Below the pieces are notes generated by a model, which was not told where the DNA came from, searched no databases, and saw only the letters and a program-made list of their open reading frames with translations. DNA of 64,000 nt from contig JBMHCT010000003.1 of the NCBI GenBank assembly GCA_049889775.1, positions 1-64,000 of the forward strand, given 5' to 3'. Source of the stretch: Jejuia sp049889775. Lineage in GTDB: Bacteria > Bacteroidota > Bacteroidia > Flavobacteriales > Flavobacteriaceae. The translations under genes were made by a program, and so were the position numbers. Positions 42,456-50,975 of the stretch are shown here, piece after piece; position 1 is the first letter of the stretch; every line of letters starts with the position of its first letter.

Positions 42456-45400
42456 ATGAGGCATCTCATTAGTTCTGCACTAACTGCTCTTTTTTTTATT
42501 GCTACAAGTTTTTCTCAACAAAACGATTGGGAAAACCCCAACGTTAATCAAATAAACCGATTACCAGCCAGAGCAACATTTTATAATTTTGATAGTAAGA
42601 TACAAGCTGTTTCTGGAGATAGAGACCAATCCTCTTTATATAAATCCTTAAATGGGGATTGGCAGTTTAAATGGGTTGCAAAGCCTGCAGAAGCCTCTAA
42701 CAATTTTCAAAATAATGATTTTGATGCTTCAAAATGGGACAATATTGACGTGCCATCTAACTGGGAAATGCGCGGTTATGGCACACCAATTTACACCAAT
42801 AGCACCTATCCATTTTTTAACGATTATCCGAATATTAACCATCATGACAATCCTGTAGGTCATTATATAAAGTCATTCAATTTAGATGATAATTGGACTG
42901 ATAAAGATGTTATTTTGCATTTTGGAGGTGTGTCCTCTGCCTTTTATGTTTGGGTAAATGGCAAATTTGTGGGCTACAGCGAAGATAGCAGATTACCATC
43001 TGAATTTGATATCACCAAACATTTGGTACAAGGCGAAAACAAAGTAGCGGTAAAAGTATACCGTTGGGCTGATGGTAGTTATTTAGAAGCCCAAGACCAC
43101 TGGCGTATGAGCGGTATTGAACGCGAAGTTTACTTGCAAGCCAATCCAAAAGTAAGATTATCTGACTTTACCATTAGAACAGAATTTGATGATAATTACA
43201 AAAATGCCTTATTGCAAATACGGCCCGAGCTCATCGTAAATATAAAAGATAAATATATTGCTAAAATTGGCGAGTTTGGAGACACTAATTTGAAAACAAC
43301 AGTAGATAATTGGGAATTGATTGCCGAATTGATTGATACCAATGGTAATACAGTTGGTAACGCCGTTACGACGAAATTTAAAAAGATTTTGGGTGAGCGT
43401 TACCCGCAGCGTGACAATGTACCTTTCGGTTTGATTGAAACCGAAGTGGAGTCGCCAAAAAAATGGTCTTCAGATGCTCCAAATTTATACACATTAGTCT
43501 TAACAGTTAAAGATGACAAAGGTGTAGAAGTGCAACACACAAGCACAAAAGTAGGTTTTAGAGAATTAAAGATTGATAAACGTGGTCGGTTTTTGGTAAA
43601 TGGCAACCCTGTAAAAATGATTGGAGTGAATCGTCATGATCATGACCATATCAACGGAAAAACAGTTACCCGCGAAGATATGCTTGAAGATGTCCTTCTG
43701 CTAAAACAATTTAATTTCAATGCTGTTAGAACCTCGCACTACCCTAACGATCCGTATTTCTATGATTTATGTGATGCATACGGTATTTATGTTATGGATG
43801 AAGCCAACTTAGAAACTCATGGCACACGTGGTTTACTATCGAATGTTCCAGAATGGAGCAATACGTATTTAGAGCGTGCTGTAAGAATGGTAGAGCGTGA
43901 TAAAAACCATCCAAGTATTGTGTTTTGGAGTTTAGGAAATGAGTCTGGAACAGGGCCTAACCATGCGGCTATGGCGGGTTGGATTAAGGATTTCGATCCT
44001 ACAAGATATATTCATTATGAAGGTGCGCAAGGCGACCCAACACTGCCTGGATACAAAAAGAAATTTTTTAGACATGACAGTGGCAACCCCACAGACAAGC
44101 CGTGGGTGGATATGTTAAGCAGAATGTATCCGCAACCTGAAGAGTATCAGCATTTAATAGATTCAACCGATCCAATTGACAATCGTCCAGTTTTAATGTG
44201 TGAATACGCACATTCTATGGGAAATTCTACTGGAAATATGAAAACCTATTGGGATGTAATTTATAAGAATGATCGCGCTTTAGGAGGCTACATTTGGGAT
44301 TGGATTGACCAAGGCGTTTTGAAAAAAGATGAAAATGGTGTTGAATTTTTGGCATATGGTGGCGATTTTGGTGATGTACCCAATGATGGCACGTTTTGTA
44401 TTAATGGTGTCATAGCTTCAGACAGAACACCAAAACCAGCAACTTATGAATGTAAAAAGGTTAATCAACCCGTTGTAATTTCTTCAGAAGATGCTAAAAG
44501 TGGTACGTTTAAAATCTTGAACCGTCATCATGCTGTTGATTTATCGCAGTACGACGTTTCGTGGAATATTACCCAAAATGGAAAAATAATTCAGAAAGGA
44601 TCTCTTGGTAGTTTCGATACTAAACCTTTTGCATCTTCACCATTCAATATCAATTTTAAAGCTCCTAAGCTAAAAGCAGGTAACGTATATTACTTGAATA
44701 TTGAAGGAAAACTGAATAAAAACACGTTATGGGCCAATGCTGGATATGTGGTGTTTGAAGAGCAATTTAAATTAGATTTTGATGTTCCAGAACCTTCAAT
44801 CTTAAAAAGTAACAAAGCACTGGTAGTTACGCAAAATGGTAATACAATCCACATTAAAAACAAGTCGCTCAACCTAACCATTGATAAAAAATCAGGTTAT
44901 ATTTCTTCATATACCTCGAAAGGTATTCAACTATTAAAATCACCTTTGAAGTTGAATTTCTGGCGCGCTGAAACCGAGAATGATGAAGCCTACAGAAAAG
45001 CAATGAAATTACAGAATGAATTGGATTGGATGCATGCTGGAGATCAATTTAAAGCTGAAGATATTTCCATTAATTCAGAAGAAAAAGGAAAAGTAATTGT
45101 AAGCGTAAAAGGCAAAATAGCGCAGCCAAAAACTGCGGTAACTTTAACATACACTATTTTAGGAAATGGTGCTATAAGAGTAGATTACAACGCTTCAATA
45201 GACATAAATGCACCAAATGCACCACGTATTGGAATGACATTTGACATTGCTAAAAACTTCGGCAACCTATCCTATTTGGGTAAAGGTCCTCATCCAAATT
45301 ATTCCGATAGAAATTATGGCTCTCATATTGGGTTGTATTCTGGAAAACCAGAGGATATAAATTACCTGTATGTGTACCCAGAAGAATACGGCAACCGCAC

Positions 45401-45716
45401 CCAAACAGAATGGTTTAAATTAACCAACAGCAGTAAAAAAGGGATAACAATAAAGGGCGCGCAACCACTTAGTTTTAGTGTGCATTCTTATAGTACAGAT
45501 AATTTGCAAAACGCCAACCATACCAACGAATTGAAAGAGCGTGAAACTTACACAGTAAATGTAGATCTTTCGCAACAAGGTGTTGGTGGTGATGATACAT
45601 GGTCTAAACGTGCGCAAGCTCATGAAGCGTACAGAAATGCTCCTGGAGCGTACGCCTATTCATTTTATTTGATACCAAGTGGCACTAGTAAAAATCCTGA
45701 GTCTATTAAATTTTAA
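42456..45716 (+). CDS. secreted GH2 beta-galactosidase (LacZ-type)
   Basis: A 1086-residue glycoside hydrolase family 2 protein with signal peptide MRHLISSALTALFFIATSFSQ. The LacZ order is complete: sugar-binding domain (about 60-250), Ig-like domain, TIM barrel with HYPNDPYFYDLCDAYG, acid/base E496 in WSLGNESG and nucleophile E583 in LMCEYAHSMGNS, second Ig-like domain, and beta-sandwich domain 5 (small chain) with GIGL-like SYLGKGPHPNYSDR. Unlike E. coli LacZ it is exported, as usual in polysaccharide-degrading Bacteroidota. It is not next to a SusCD pair. Could act on algal galactans rather than lactose. Confidence 0.95.
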   Translation: MRHLISSALTALFFIATSFSQQNDWENPNVNQINRLPARATFYNFDSKIQAVSGDRDQSSLYKSLNGDWQFKWVAKPAEASNNFQNNDFDASKWDNIDVPSNWEMRGYGTPIYTNSTYPFFNDYPNINHHDNPVGHYIKSFNLDDNWTDKDVILHFGGVSSAFYVWVNGKFVGYSEDSRLPSEFDITKHLVQGENKVAVKVYRWADGSYLEAQDHWRMSGIEREVYLQANPKVRLSDFTIRTEFDDNYKNALLQIRPELIVNIKDKYIAKIGEFGDTNLKTTVDNWELIAELIDTNGNTVGNAVTTKFKKILGERYPQRDNVPFGLIETEVESPKKWSSDAPNLYTLVLTVKDDKGVEVQHTSTKVGFRELKIDKRGRFLVNGNPVKMIGVNRHDHDHINGKTVTREDMLEDVLLLKQFNFNAVRTSHYPNDPYFYDLCDAYGIYVMDEANLETHGTRGLLSNVPEWSNTYLERAVRMVERDKNHPSIVFWSLGNESGTGPNHAAMAGWIKDFDPTRYIHYEGAQGDPTLPGYKKKFFRHDSGNPTDKPWVDMLSRMYPQPEEYQHLIDSTDPIDNRPVLMCEYAHSMGNSTGNMKTYWDVIYKNDRALGGYIWDWIDQGVLKKDENGVEFLAYGGDFGDVPNDGTFCINGVIASDRTPKPATYECKKVNQPVVISSEDAKSGTFKILNRHHAVDLSQYDVSWNITQNGKIIQKGSLGSFDTKPFASSPFNINFKAPKLKAGNVYYLNIEGKLNKNTLWANAGYVVFEEQFKLDFDVPEPSILKSNKALVVTQNGNTIHIKNKSLNLTIDKKSGYISSYTSKGIQLLKSPLKLNFWRAETENDEAYRKAMKLQNELDWMHAGDQFKAEDISINSEEKGKVIVSVKGKIAQPKTAVTLTYTILGNGAIRVDYNASIDINAPNAPRIGMTFDIAKNFGNLSYLGKGPHPNYSDRNYGSHIGLYSGKPEDINYLYVYPEEYGNRTQTEWFKLTNSSKKGITIKGAQPLSFSVHSYSTDNLQNANHTNELKERETYTVNVDLSQQGVGGDDTWSKRAQAHEAYRNAPGAYAYSFYLIPSGTSKNPESIKF

Positions 45717-45830
45717 ATAATTTGTAACATATGTAAGATTTGTATGTCTTATTAGTAATATCCTATGCTGTTTTTCCGTTGATGAAAAACACGAGGAACG
45801 TCATACATTCTATTACTAAACTTACAGACT

Positions 45831-46337
45831 GTTAAAAGAACGCTAAACATAATAATTCTTGTAGTTACTATTTTAATAAGCATTAAAACTCAAGCACAAT
45901 TGGGGTTTTGCTCAGGCAATTCTGGTGATCCTATTTTTATTGAAGATTTTAGTGCGGGCAGAAATAATGTGCCCATACCTTCTGGCAGCACAACCTACAG
46001 ATTTACCAAAGGAAGACCTGTAGATGGCTTCTATTCAGTTTCTTGCAATTCTAACTGGTTTGGTTGGTTTTCTGAAGGCGATCATACGCCTGGAGATGTT
46101 AATGGTAGATCTTTAATAGTTAATGCCAGCGCCAACCCTAGGGAATTCTTTAAAATTCCAGTATCTGGCTTATGCGAAAATACTACGTATCAATTTACAT
46201 CTTGGTTAATCAACTTATTTCCAGGCTACAATAGAATTTGTAAAAAAGGTCCGAACAAAGGTGCTGCAATTCCTACAAATGTAACCTTCGAAATTTGGGA
46301 CAGTACAGGAACTAACTACACACATCAGCGTGTATAG
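45831..46337 (+). pseudogene. decayed 5' stub of a large T9SS type B surface protein
   Basis: The open frame encodes KRTLNIIILVVTILISIKTQ as a signal peptide, then AQLGFCSGNSGDPIFIEDFS and a galactose-binding-like N-terminal domain up to WDSTGTNYTHQRV and TAG at 46335-46337. This is the N-terminus of flavobacterial T9SS type B / gliding-motility-type surface proteins that are normally several times longer. The codon at the expected start is GTT, no ATG lies upstream in frame before the TGA at 45783, and the protein stops inside a domain. GC-rich palindromes and a dispersed repeat follow directly. Start loss plus 3' truncation mark a pseudogene. Confidence 0.75.
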
Positions 46338-46392
46338 GGAATGGGGCGCAACAATGACTACCCAGTGGGGCGCGCCCCACTACGCCATACAC
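46330..46392. repeat. GC-rich palindrome inside a larger inverted repeat
   Basis: AGTGGGGCGCGCCCCACT (46364-46381) is a perfect 18-bp palindrome in otherwise AT-rich DNA, flanked by inverted GTGTAT (46330-46335) and ATACAC (46387-46392). ATGGGGCGC upstream repeats the left half of the palindrome. It begins within the last codons of the truncated surface-protein stub. The structure resembles a recombination or element-end site; no transposase is near. Confidence 0.6.
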
Positions 46393-46466
46393 AGTGGACG
46401 CCGGTCAAACGAACCTCTCAAAATAAATACTACTCTAAGCCCAAAAAACTAACCTAGCAAACACCC

Positions 46467-46639
46467 GCGTTAGCGATTGTAGCGGCATCCTTTTTTTATT
46501 GGCAAATAAGCCCTCAATACTAGGGGGCACGACGAAGTAGTTCTTTATTTTAGGAGATTGCTTTACTAAATTAGAAATGACGTTTGGTAGAAATAAAAAA
46601 AGATATAGCGGAAAGCGCGCCCCCTTGTGGGTAACGCCC
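46467..46639 (-). repeat. dispersed repeat copy C (minus strand, 173 bp)
   Basis: Read on the minus strand it begins GGGCGTTACCCACAAGGGGG and ends CTACAATCGCTAACGC, the same ends as copies A, B and D. The middle is about twice as long as in the other copies, containing CCGCTATATCTTTTTTTATT and AAAAAAAGGATGCCGCTACA. It abuts the truncated surface-protein stub. A 70-codon frame through it on the minus strand is not considered a gene. Confidence 0.7.
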
Positions 46640-46648
46640 AAAAACAAA

Positions 46649-46676
46649 AAAGCGCAAGTTAAAAAAGTTACGCTTT
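46649..46676 (-). terminator. probable terminator of the DUF2911 gene
   Basis: Read on the minus strand, AAAGCG and CGCTTT form the outer stem, extended by AA/TT pairs, with a T-run in the loop. It lies about 40 bases downstream of the DUF2911 stop. The short stem makes this only a moderate call. Confidence 0.5.
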
Positions 46677-46716
46677 CTAATTATTTAATATTCTAGCATA
46701 CTAAGTTGTCTAACAA

Positions 46717-47565
46717 CTACATAGCGCCCCACTCTTTTAAAGAATCGGTGTTCATTTTTACATAACCATTGTTACCCGCCTTTTTAGCAAGCTCTAATGA
46801 TGATTTTGCAGCAACAATAGCGCTTTTAGTGTCTCCAGCCTTGGCATGAATTAACGATTGCTGTCTTAAAATCCAAAAACGCGGGTTTTTGCTAGTCATT
46901 TCCACCGCTTTATCAATCCATTCTTTAGCCTGAGCAATGTTTTTGTTTTCTTGTAAGTAGTATACCGCCGCAGAAAAGTAATCGTTTACAGAAGGGCCGC
47001 TCATTACCTTATTGATATTGGCTAATACAGCATTATCTGTGGGCACTGTAAAAGGTACACCAACATAGGTTTTTTCCCAAATAAACTCTAAAGTTCCACC
47101 ATTATTTGTAATGCTATTAATATCGATGGTAAATGTTTCTACATTAAACGGAACTGGATATGCTTTTACACTGGTTTTGGCGGCCACTTTGCTCTCGTCC
47201 CACTCCGCAGGAGTACCCCAATTTTCAGTATCTGTATAAAAATACACTTCCCAAGTTTCTTCTCCTGGTTTTGTAAAAATAGCATATGTACCCGCCTTAA
47301 GGGTTTGCCCGTCTATGGTTGCCTCTGTACTGAATGTAATAGTTGTGTTCTTGTTTGCTCCAGTTCTCCAAATTTTATCATAAGCCTCTAACCCACCAAA
47401 AATCTTTCTGCCTTTTACGCCTGGTCTAGAATATTCAATAGTTATATCAGTTAAACCAACCTTTTGCTCCAACTTTGCAGCGGGACTTGGTTGCGGAGTT
47501 TCTAATTGCGCCTGCACCGAATACACCGTTGCAAAAGCCATAAATAATAATAGTAATTTTTTCAT
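46717..47565 (-). CDS. DUF2911 domain-containing secreted protein
   Basis: A 282-residue exported protein with signal peptide MKKLLLLFMAFATVYSVQAQ. DUF2911 (about residues 28-175) is recognised by VGLTDITIEYSRPGVKGRKIFG, WRTGANKNTTITFS and LKAGTYAIFTKPG. The C-terminal third is helical, TPR-like (AKEWIDKAVEMTSKNPRFW ... AKAGDTKSAIVAAKSSLEL). DUF2911 proteins are abundant in Bacteroidota with no known function. Single gene, flanked by dispersed repeat copies C and D. Confidence 0.9.
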   Translation of the reverse strand: MKKLLLLFMAFATVYSVQAQLETPQPSPAAKLEQKVGLTDITIEYSRPGVKGRKIFGGLEAYDKIWRTGANKNTTITFSTEATIDGQTLKAGTYAIFTKPGEETWEVYFYTDTENWGTPAEWDESKVAAKTSVKAYPVPFNVETFTIDINSITNNGGTLEFIWEKTYVGVPFTVPTDNAVLANINKVMSGPSVNDYFSAAVYYLQENKNIAQAKEWIDKAVEMTSKNPRFWILRQQSLIHAKAGDTKSAIVAAKSSLELAKKAGNNGYVKMNTDSLKEWGAM

Positions 47566-47677
47566 TTTAATAGTCGTTAAATTAGGTTTTCACTGGTCTA
47601 AAATTAACCAAACTAAAATCGGTTATTGTTAACAAAAGCTTAAAATAAGACGCCGTATATTTGTCCTAAAATAATTT

Positions 47678-47762
47678 GGGCGTTACCCGCAAGGGGTCGG
47701 GCTTTCGGCAGTCGCTCTCTCCTAAGTCGAGGAGCTTCAATAAATGCCTCAATCCCTAACGC
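47678..47762 (+). repeat. dispersed repeat copy D (GGGCGTTACCC ... CAATCCCTAACGC)
   Basis: The best-preserved copy: GGGCGTTACCCGCAAGGGG at the left, TCGGGCTTTCGGCAG, an imperfect hairpin CTCTCCTAAGTCGAGGAGC, then CCTCAATCCCTAACGC at the right. It lies upstream of the DUF2911 gene and 300 bases before the aquaporin gene. Confidence 0.8.
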
Positions 47763-48062
47763 AAAAGCCCCACCTAACCTCCCCAGTGTGGAGGAATTTC
47801 ACTCAGGCGCATTAAAAAGGCGTATGGGATTTAGGCAGGTTAAAAAATTTGCAGGAAGGTCAACACCCAAATCAATTCGATAGAATTGACAGTCAAGACG
47901 CAGAATAGATGAAGAAAAGCTCCGATAACAGGAGAACAACAGTTCGACGCGGAGTTTTCAAATCGGTTTTCTTCTGAAAGAAGAAAAATTCCTCGGCTTG
48001 AACTTGATTTTTTGGTTCGTTTTGCATCAAGGCAAAATGAACATTAATAAAGAACACACGTA
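47763..48062. other. 300-base leader of the aquaporin gene, no gene seen
   Basis: Mixed-composition DNA following repeat copy D, with short inverted words (ATCAATTCGATAGAATTGA at 47870-47890). No ORF, no TAnnTTTG box at the expected distance, and no similarity to the other gaps was noticed. It presumably contains the aquaporin promoter. Confidence 0.4.
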
Positions 48063-48719
48063 ATGAAACAATACATATCCGAAACCATAGGAACCTTCGC
48101 CATGATATTCTGCGGATGTGGCGCCATGACCATCAACGAAATAACTGGAGGTGCAATTTCTCATGTTGGTGTTGCAGCAACTTGGGGACTTATAGTGATG
48201 GCTATGATTTATGCATTTGGAGAAATTTCGGGAGCGCATTTTAATCCAGCGGTCACTATTGGTTTTGCATTTGCTAAAAAATTCCCTTGGAAAAAAGTTC
48301 CAACGTATGTTTTATTTCAATCTATTGGTGCTATTCTAGCTATATTTTTATTGTGGTTTTTATTTCCTGAAAGTCAAACCTTAGGCGAAACCGTTCCTGC
48401 AGAGGGGTTTCCGGCCTATAAGGCTGCAATTTTAGAGTTTCTATTGACTTTCTTTTTAATGGTAGTCATTATCAATGTTTCCACGGGTAGCAAAGAAATT
48501 GGCACTATGGCTGCCATTGCTGTTGGAGGAGTCATCCTTCTGGAGGCTATGTTCGCTGGCCCAATGACGAAGGCGTCAATGAACCCCATTAGATCTATTG
48601 CTCCTGCCCTCTTCACAGGGAATTTTCAGTATTTGTGGTTGTATATCGCTGCGCCTATTTTGGGTGCTATTGTAGCGGTATCCAGTTGTAAATTGGTTAA
48701 GGATGAGCAGTGTTGCTAG
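48063..48719 (+). CDS. MIP/aquaporin family channel
   Basis: A 218-residue six-helix channel. The first pore motif is canonical (GAHFNPAVT, residues 61-63); the second reads MNPIRS (174-176), isoleucine replacing alanine, with the selectivity-filter arginine R177 kept. NPA/NPI-type second motifs occur in NIP/AqpN-like and some uncharacterised bacterial aquaporins that pass glycerol or metalloids besides water. Single gene; a large inverted repeat follows. Substrate is not certain. Confidence 0.9.
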   Translation: MKQYISETIGTFAMIFCGCGAMTINEITGGAISHVGVAATWGLIVMAMIYAFGEISGAHFNPAVTIGFAFAKKFPWKKVPTYVLFQSIGAILAIFLLWFLFPESQTLGETVPAEGFPAYKAAILEFLLTFFLMVVIINVSTGSKEIGTMAAIAVGGVILLEAMFAGPMTKASMNPIRSIAPALFTGNFQYLWLYIAAPILGAIVAVSSCKLVKDEQCC

Positions 48720-48744
48720 CAGAATTAATATTTCCCTGTTATTT

Positions 48745-48877
48745 GTCACTTCGAGTGATTCCGAAGCATGAGGAATTGTATCGAGAAGTAATTTATCAGA
48801 CAATTAATTTCCTATTATTAAAAATAAAATAAGAGTTCTCGATACAATGCTCCTAAGGTAGCATCACTCGAACTGAC
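48745..48877. repeat. inverted repeat, GTCACTTCGAGTG ... TATCGAGAA family
   Basis: The left arm 48745-48787 (GTCACTTCGAGTGATTCCGA..., ...TTGTATCGAGAAG) and the right arm 48836-48877 (TTCTCGATACAATGCTCC..., ...CATCACTCGAACTGAC) are imperfect reverse complements around a 48-base AT-rich centre. A shortened version of the same unit lies at 61924-61966. The arms can form a long hairpin after the aquaporin gene and may insulate it from the TetR operon. Confidence 0.7.
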
Positions 48878-48940
48878 AAGAATACTATCATGTCTTATTC
48901 AAATCACAATAGACTAAACTTATTGCTCAATATTTTATTT

Positions 48941-48985
48941 TGTTTAACTTTTTTATTTAATTGTTAAACATTTTGTATCTTTACC
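48941..48985 (+). promoter_or_regulatory. operator-promoter of the TetR/photolyase operon (copy 1)
   Basis: TGTTTAAC (48941-48948), 14 bases, GTTAAACA (48963-48970), then TTTTGTATCTTTACC with a -7-like TATCTTTA at 48976-48983, 17 bases before the TetR ATG. An identical arrangement (same 14-base spacing and same TTTTGTATCTTTACC) stands at 57476-57520 before the second unit of the photolyase cluster. The inverted repeat overlapping the -33 region fits repression by the TetR protein encoded directly downstream. No TTTG -33 box is seen. Confidence 0.65.
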
Positions 48986-49000
48986 ATAAATAAACCACTT

Positions 49001-49657
49001 ATGGCAAAGAAAAAATCTATTTCTAAAAATGATATCATAACTTGGTACATGGATTATGTGCTAGAACACGATGAAAACCCTAAGACCGTATTCGCTTTTG
49101 CCAAAACGAATAATTTTGAAGAAGCCATGTTCTACAAACATTTCGCTTCTTTCGAAGTTATTGAGAAAGGCATTTTTGAAGCATTTTATATGAACTCTAT
49201 CAATGCTTTAAATAAAAGCGAAGACTACAAAATATTCGATGCACGCAACAAACTGTTGAGCTTTTATTATACCTTTTTTGAAAATCTTACTGCTAATAGA
49301 AGTTATGTAAAGCACGTACTTGACAAGTACAAGAACGACTTAAAAGGGTTTCAAATGCTTTCTGGTTTAAAAAAACACTTTACAAAATATGTAAATGAAC
49401 TCGGAATCCAAATGCTGGATATTAAGCAAGAGCAACTTGAAAAACTTCAGGATAGAGCTTTAAAAGAATCGGCGTGGTTGCAATTGTTGCTTACCATGAA
49501 GTTTTGGTTGGAGGATACGTCTGCTTCTTTTGAAAAGACCGATATTTTTATAGAAAAATCAGTCAATACTACATTCGACGTGTTAGACATAGCTCCTGTG
49601 AAAAGTGTATTAGACCTTGGTAAATTTTTGTTTAAAGAAAAGTTTAGCGTTAACTAG
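49001..49657 (+). CDS. TetR-family transcriptional regulator of the photoprotection cluster
   Basis: A 218-residue TetR-like protein. The N-terminal 50 residues form the helix-turn-helix region (KTVFAFAKTNNFEEAMFYKHFASFEVIEKG, with the recognition helix around MFYKHF). The rest is an all-helical ligand/dimerisation domain. First gene of a run with ABC1 kinase, flavin reductase, SDR, DUF2256 and three photolyase-like genes; the gap to the next gene is 3 bases. The inverted-repeat operator in its own promoter recurs at 57476, so autoregulation plus control of the second unit is proposed. The ligand (perhaps a tetrapyrrole, flavin or lipid) is unknown. Confidence 0.85.
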   Translation: MAKKKSISKNDIITWYMDYVLEHDENPKTVFAFAKTNNFEEAMFYKHFASFEVIEKGIFEAFYMNSINALNKSEDYKIFDARNKLLSFYYTFFENLTANRSYVKHVLDKYKNDLKGFQMLSGLKKHFTKYVNELGIQMLDIKQEQLEKLQDRALKESAWLQLLLTMKFWLEDTSASFEKTDIFIEKSVNTTFDVLDIAPVKSVLDLGKFLFKEKFSVN

Positions 49658-49660
49658 TCT

Positions 49661-50974
49661 ATGAAAACCATTGATAACATACCTACATCCAAAATTCAAC
49701 GCGCTACTAAACTAGTATCTACAGGTGCTAAGGTAGGCGTGAATTACCTAAAATATTACGGTGAGAAAATTGTTAAAACCGAAGAAGAAGCCAAAGAGCG
49801 TTTAAATAAAAACAATGCGGAAGATATTTATGACGGATTGAAACAGCTTAAAGGCAGCGCTTTAAAGGTAGCCCAAATGCTTAGTATGGAAAAAAGCATT
49901 TTACCTAGAGCGTATGTAGAGAAATTCTCTTTAGCACAATTCTCAGTACCACCATTATCGCCCCCATTGGTGATAAAAACATTTAAAAAATACTTCGGGA
50001 AGCACCCGAATGACTTATTTGATACTTTCAACGCAACTTCTGTAAATGCTGCTAGCATCGGTCAGGTGCATGTTGCAATTAAAGATGGGAAAAAACTTGC
50101 TGTGAAAATCCAATATCCAGGAGTTGCGGAAAGTATTGCTTCAGATTTAGCCATGGTAAAACCTGTGGCAATGAGCATGTTTAATATCAAAGGAAAAGAT
50201 TCCGATAAGTATTTTAAAGAAGTAGAACACAAACTGGTTGAGGAAACAAATTATATTTTAGAAGTAGCCCAAAGTAAAGAGATTTCTAAAGCGTGTGCGC
50301 ATATATCTAACTTAAAGTTTCCAAAATATTACGAGGAACTCTCTTCTGAGCGCATCATCACTATGGATTATATGGAAGGAGAGCACCTTTCAGAATTCGT
50401 GGCGCATAATACAGACCAAGAAAAAGCAAATAAGTTAGGACAGGCCCTGTGGGATTTCTACATGTACCAAATTCATAATTTGAAAAAAGTACATGCAGAC
50501 CCTCATCCTGGGAATTTCCTAATTTCTTCAGGCGGCCAATTAATAGCTTTAGATTTTGGGTGTATGAAATCGATCCCTCAAGAATTTTATACACCCTATT
50601 TTGAGCTCGCCTTACCAGAAAATATTAATAATGAAGAGAAGTTTACCGCTAAACTTTATGAGCTTGAAATACTAAGAGCAGATGATAGCAAGGAAGAATT
50701 AGAGTTTTTTATCGAAATGTTTCACGAAATGTTGAGTTTATTTACACAACCGTTCCATGCAGATAGTTTTGATTTTTCAGATGAAACCTTTTTTGGAAAA
50801 ATCGCTGAGTTGGGTGAAAAGTATTCAAAAAGTACTGACCTAAAGAAAATGAATGGTAACCGTGGCTCGAAACATTTCATTTACATTAATCGCACCTTTT
50901 TCGGACTCTATAATTTGATGTTCGATTTAAAAGCAGAAAACATCAAAATAAATAATTACTTAAGATTATCGTAG
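49661..50974 (+). CDS. AarF/ABC1/UbiB kinase-like protein
   Basis: A 437-residue ABC1 family protein. The family-specific KGSALKVAQMLSMEKSILP (KxGQ-like) motif is near residue 62, an alanine-rich nucleotide loop SVNAASIGQVHVAI near 127, KLAVKIQYPGVAESI, the catalytic-type HADPHPGNFLI and the metal-binding ALDFGCMKSIP. Members support quinone biosynthesis or lipid homeostasis and act as atypical ATPases/kinases. In plants they protect plastids against photo-oxidation, which fits its position in a light-protection operon. Substrate unknown. Confidence 0.92.
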   Translation: MKTIDNIPTSKIQRATKLVSTGAKVGVNYLKYYGEKIVKTEEEAKERLNKNNAEDIYDGLKQLKGSALKVAQMLSMEKSILPRAYVEKFSLAQFSVPPLSPPLVIKTFKKYFGKHPNDLFDTFNATSVNAASIGQVHVAIKDGKKLAVKIQYPGVAESIASDLAMVKPVAMSMFNIKGKDSDKYFKEVEHKLVEETNYILEVAQSKEISKACAHISNLKFPKYYEELSSERIITMDYMEGEHLSEFVAHNTDQEKANKLGQALWDFYMYQIHNLKKVHADPHPGNFLISSGGQLIALDFGCMKSIPQEFYTPYFELALPENINNEEKFTAKLYELEILRADDSKEELEFFIEMFHEMLSLFTQPFHADSFDFSDETFFGKIAELGEKYSKSTDLKKMNGNRGSKHFIYINRTFFGLYNLMFDLKAENIKINNYLRLS

Positions 50975-50975
50975 A

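Noticed and set aside
46364..46381. Cloning scar, because the palindrome contains a rare GGCGCGCC restriction site
   Set aside because: The symmetry extends to 18 bases and to flanking GTGTAT/ATACAC, and a half-copy lies upstream, which indicates a natural repeat.
46435..46647. 70-codon frame on the minus strand
   Set aside because: It coincides with dispersed repeat copy C; the translated product is an artefact of the repeat and does not recur as a frame in the other copies.
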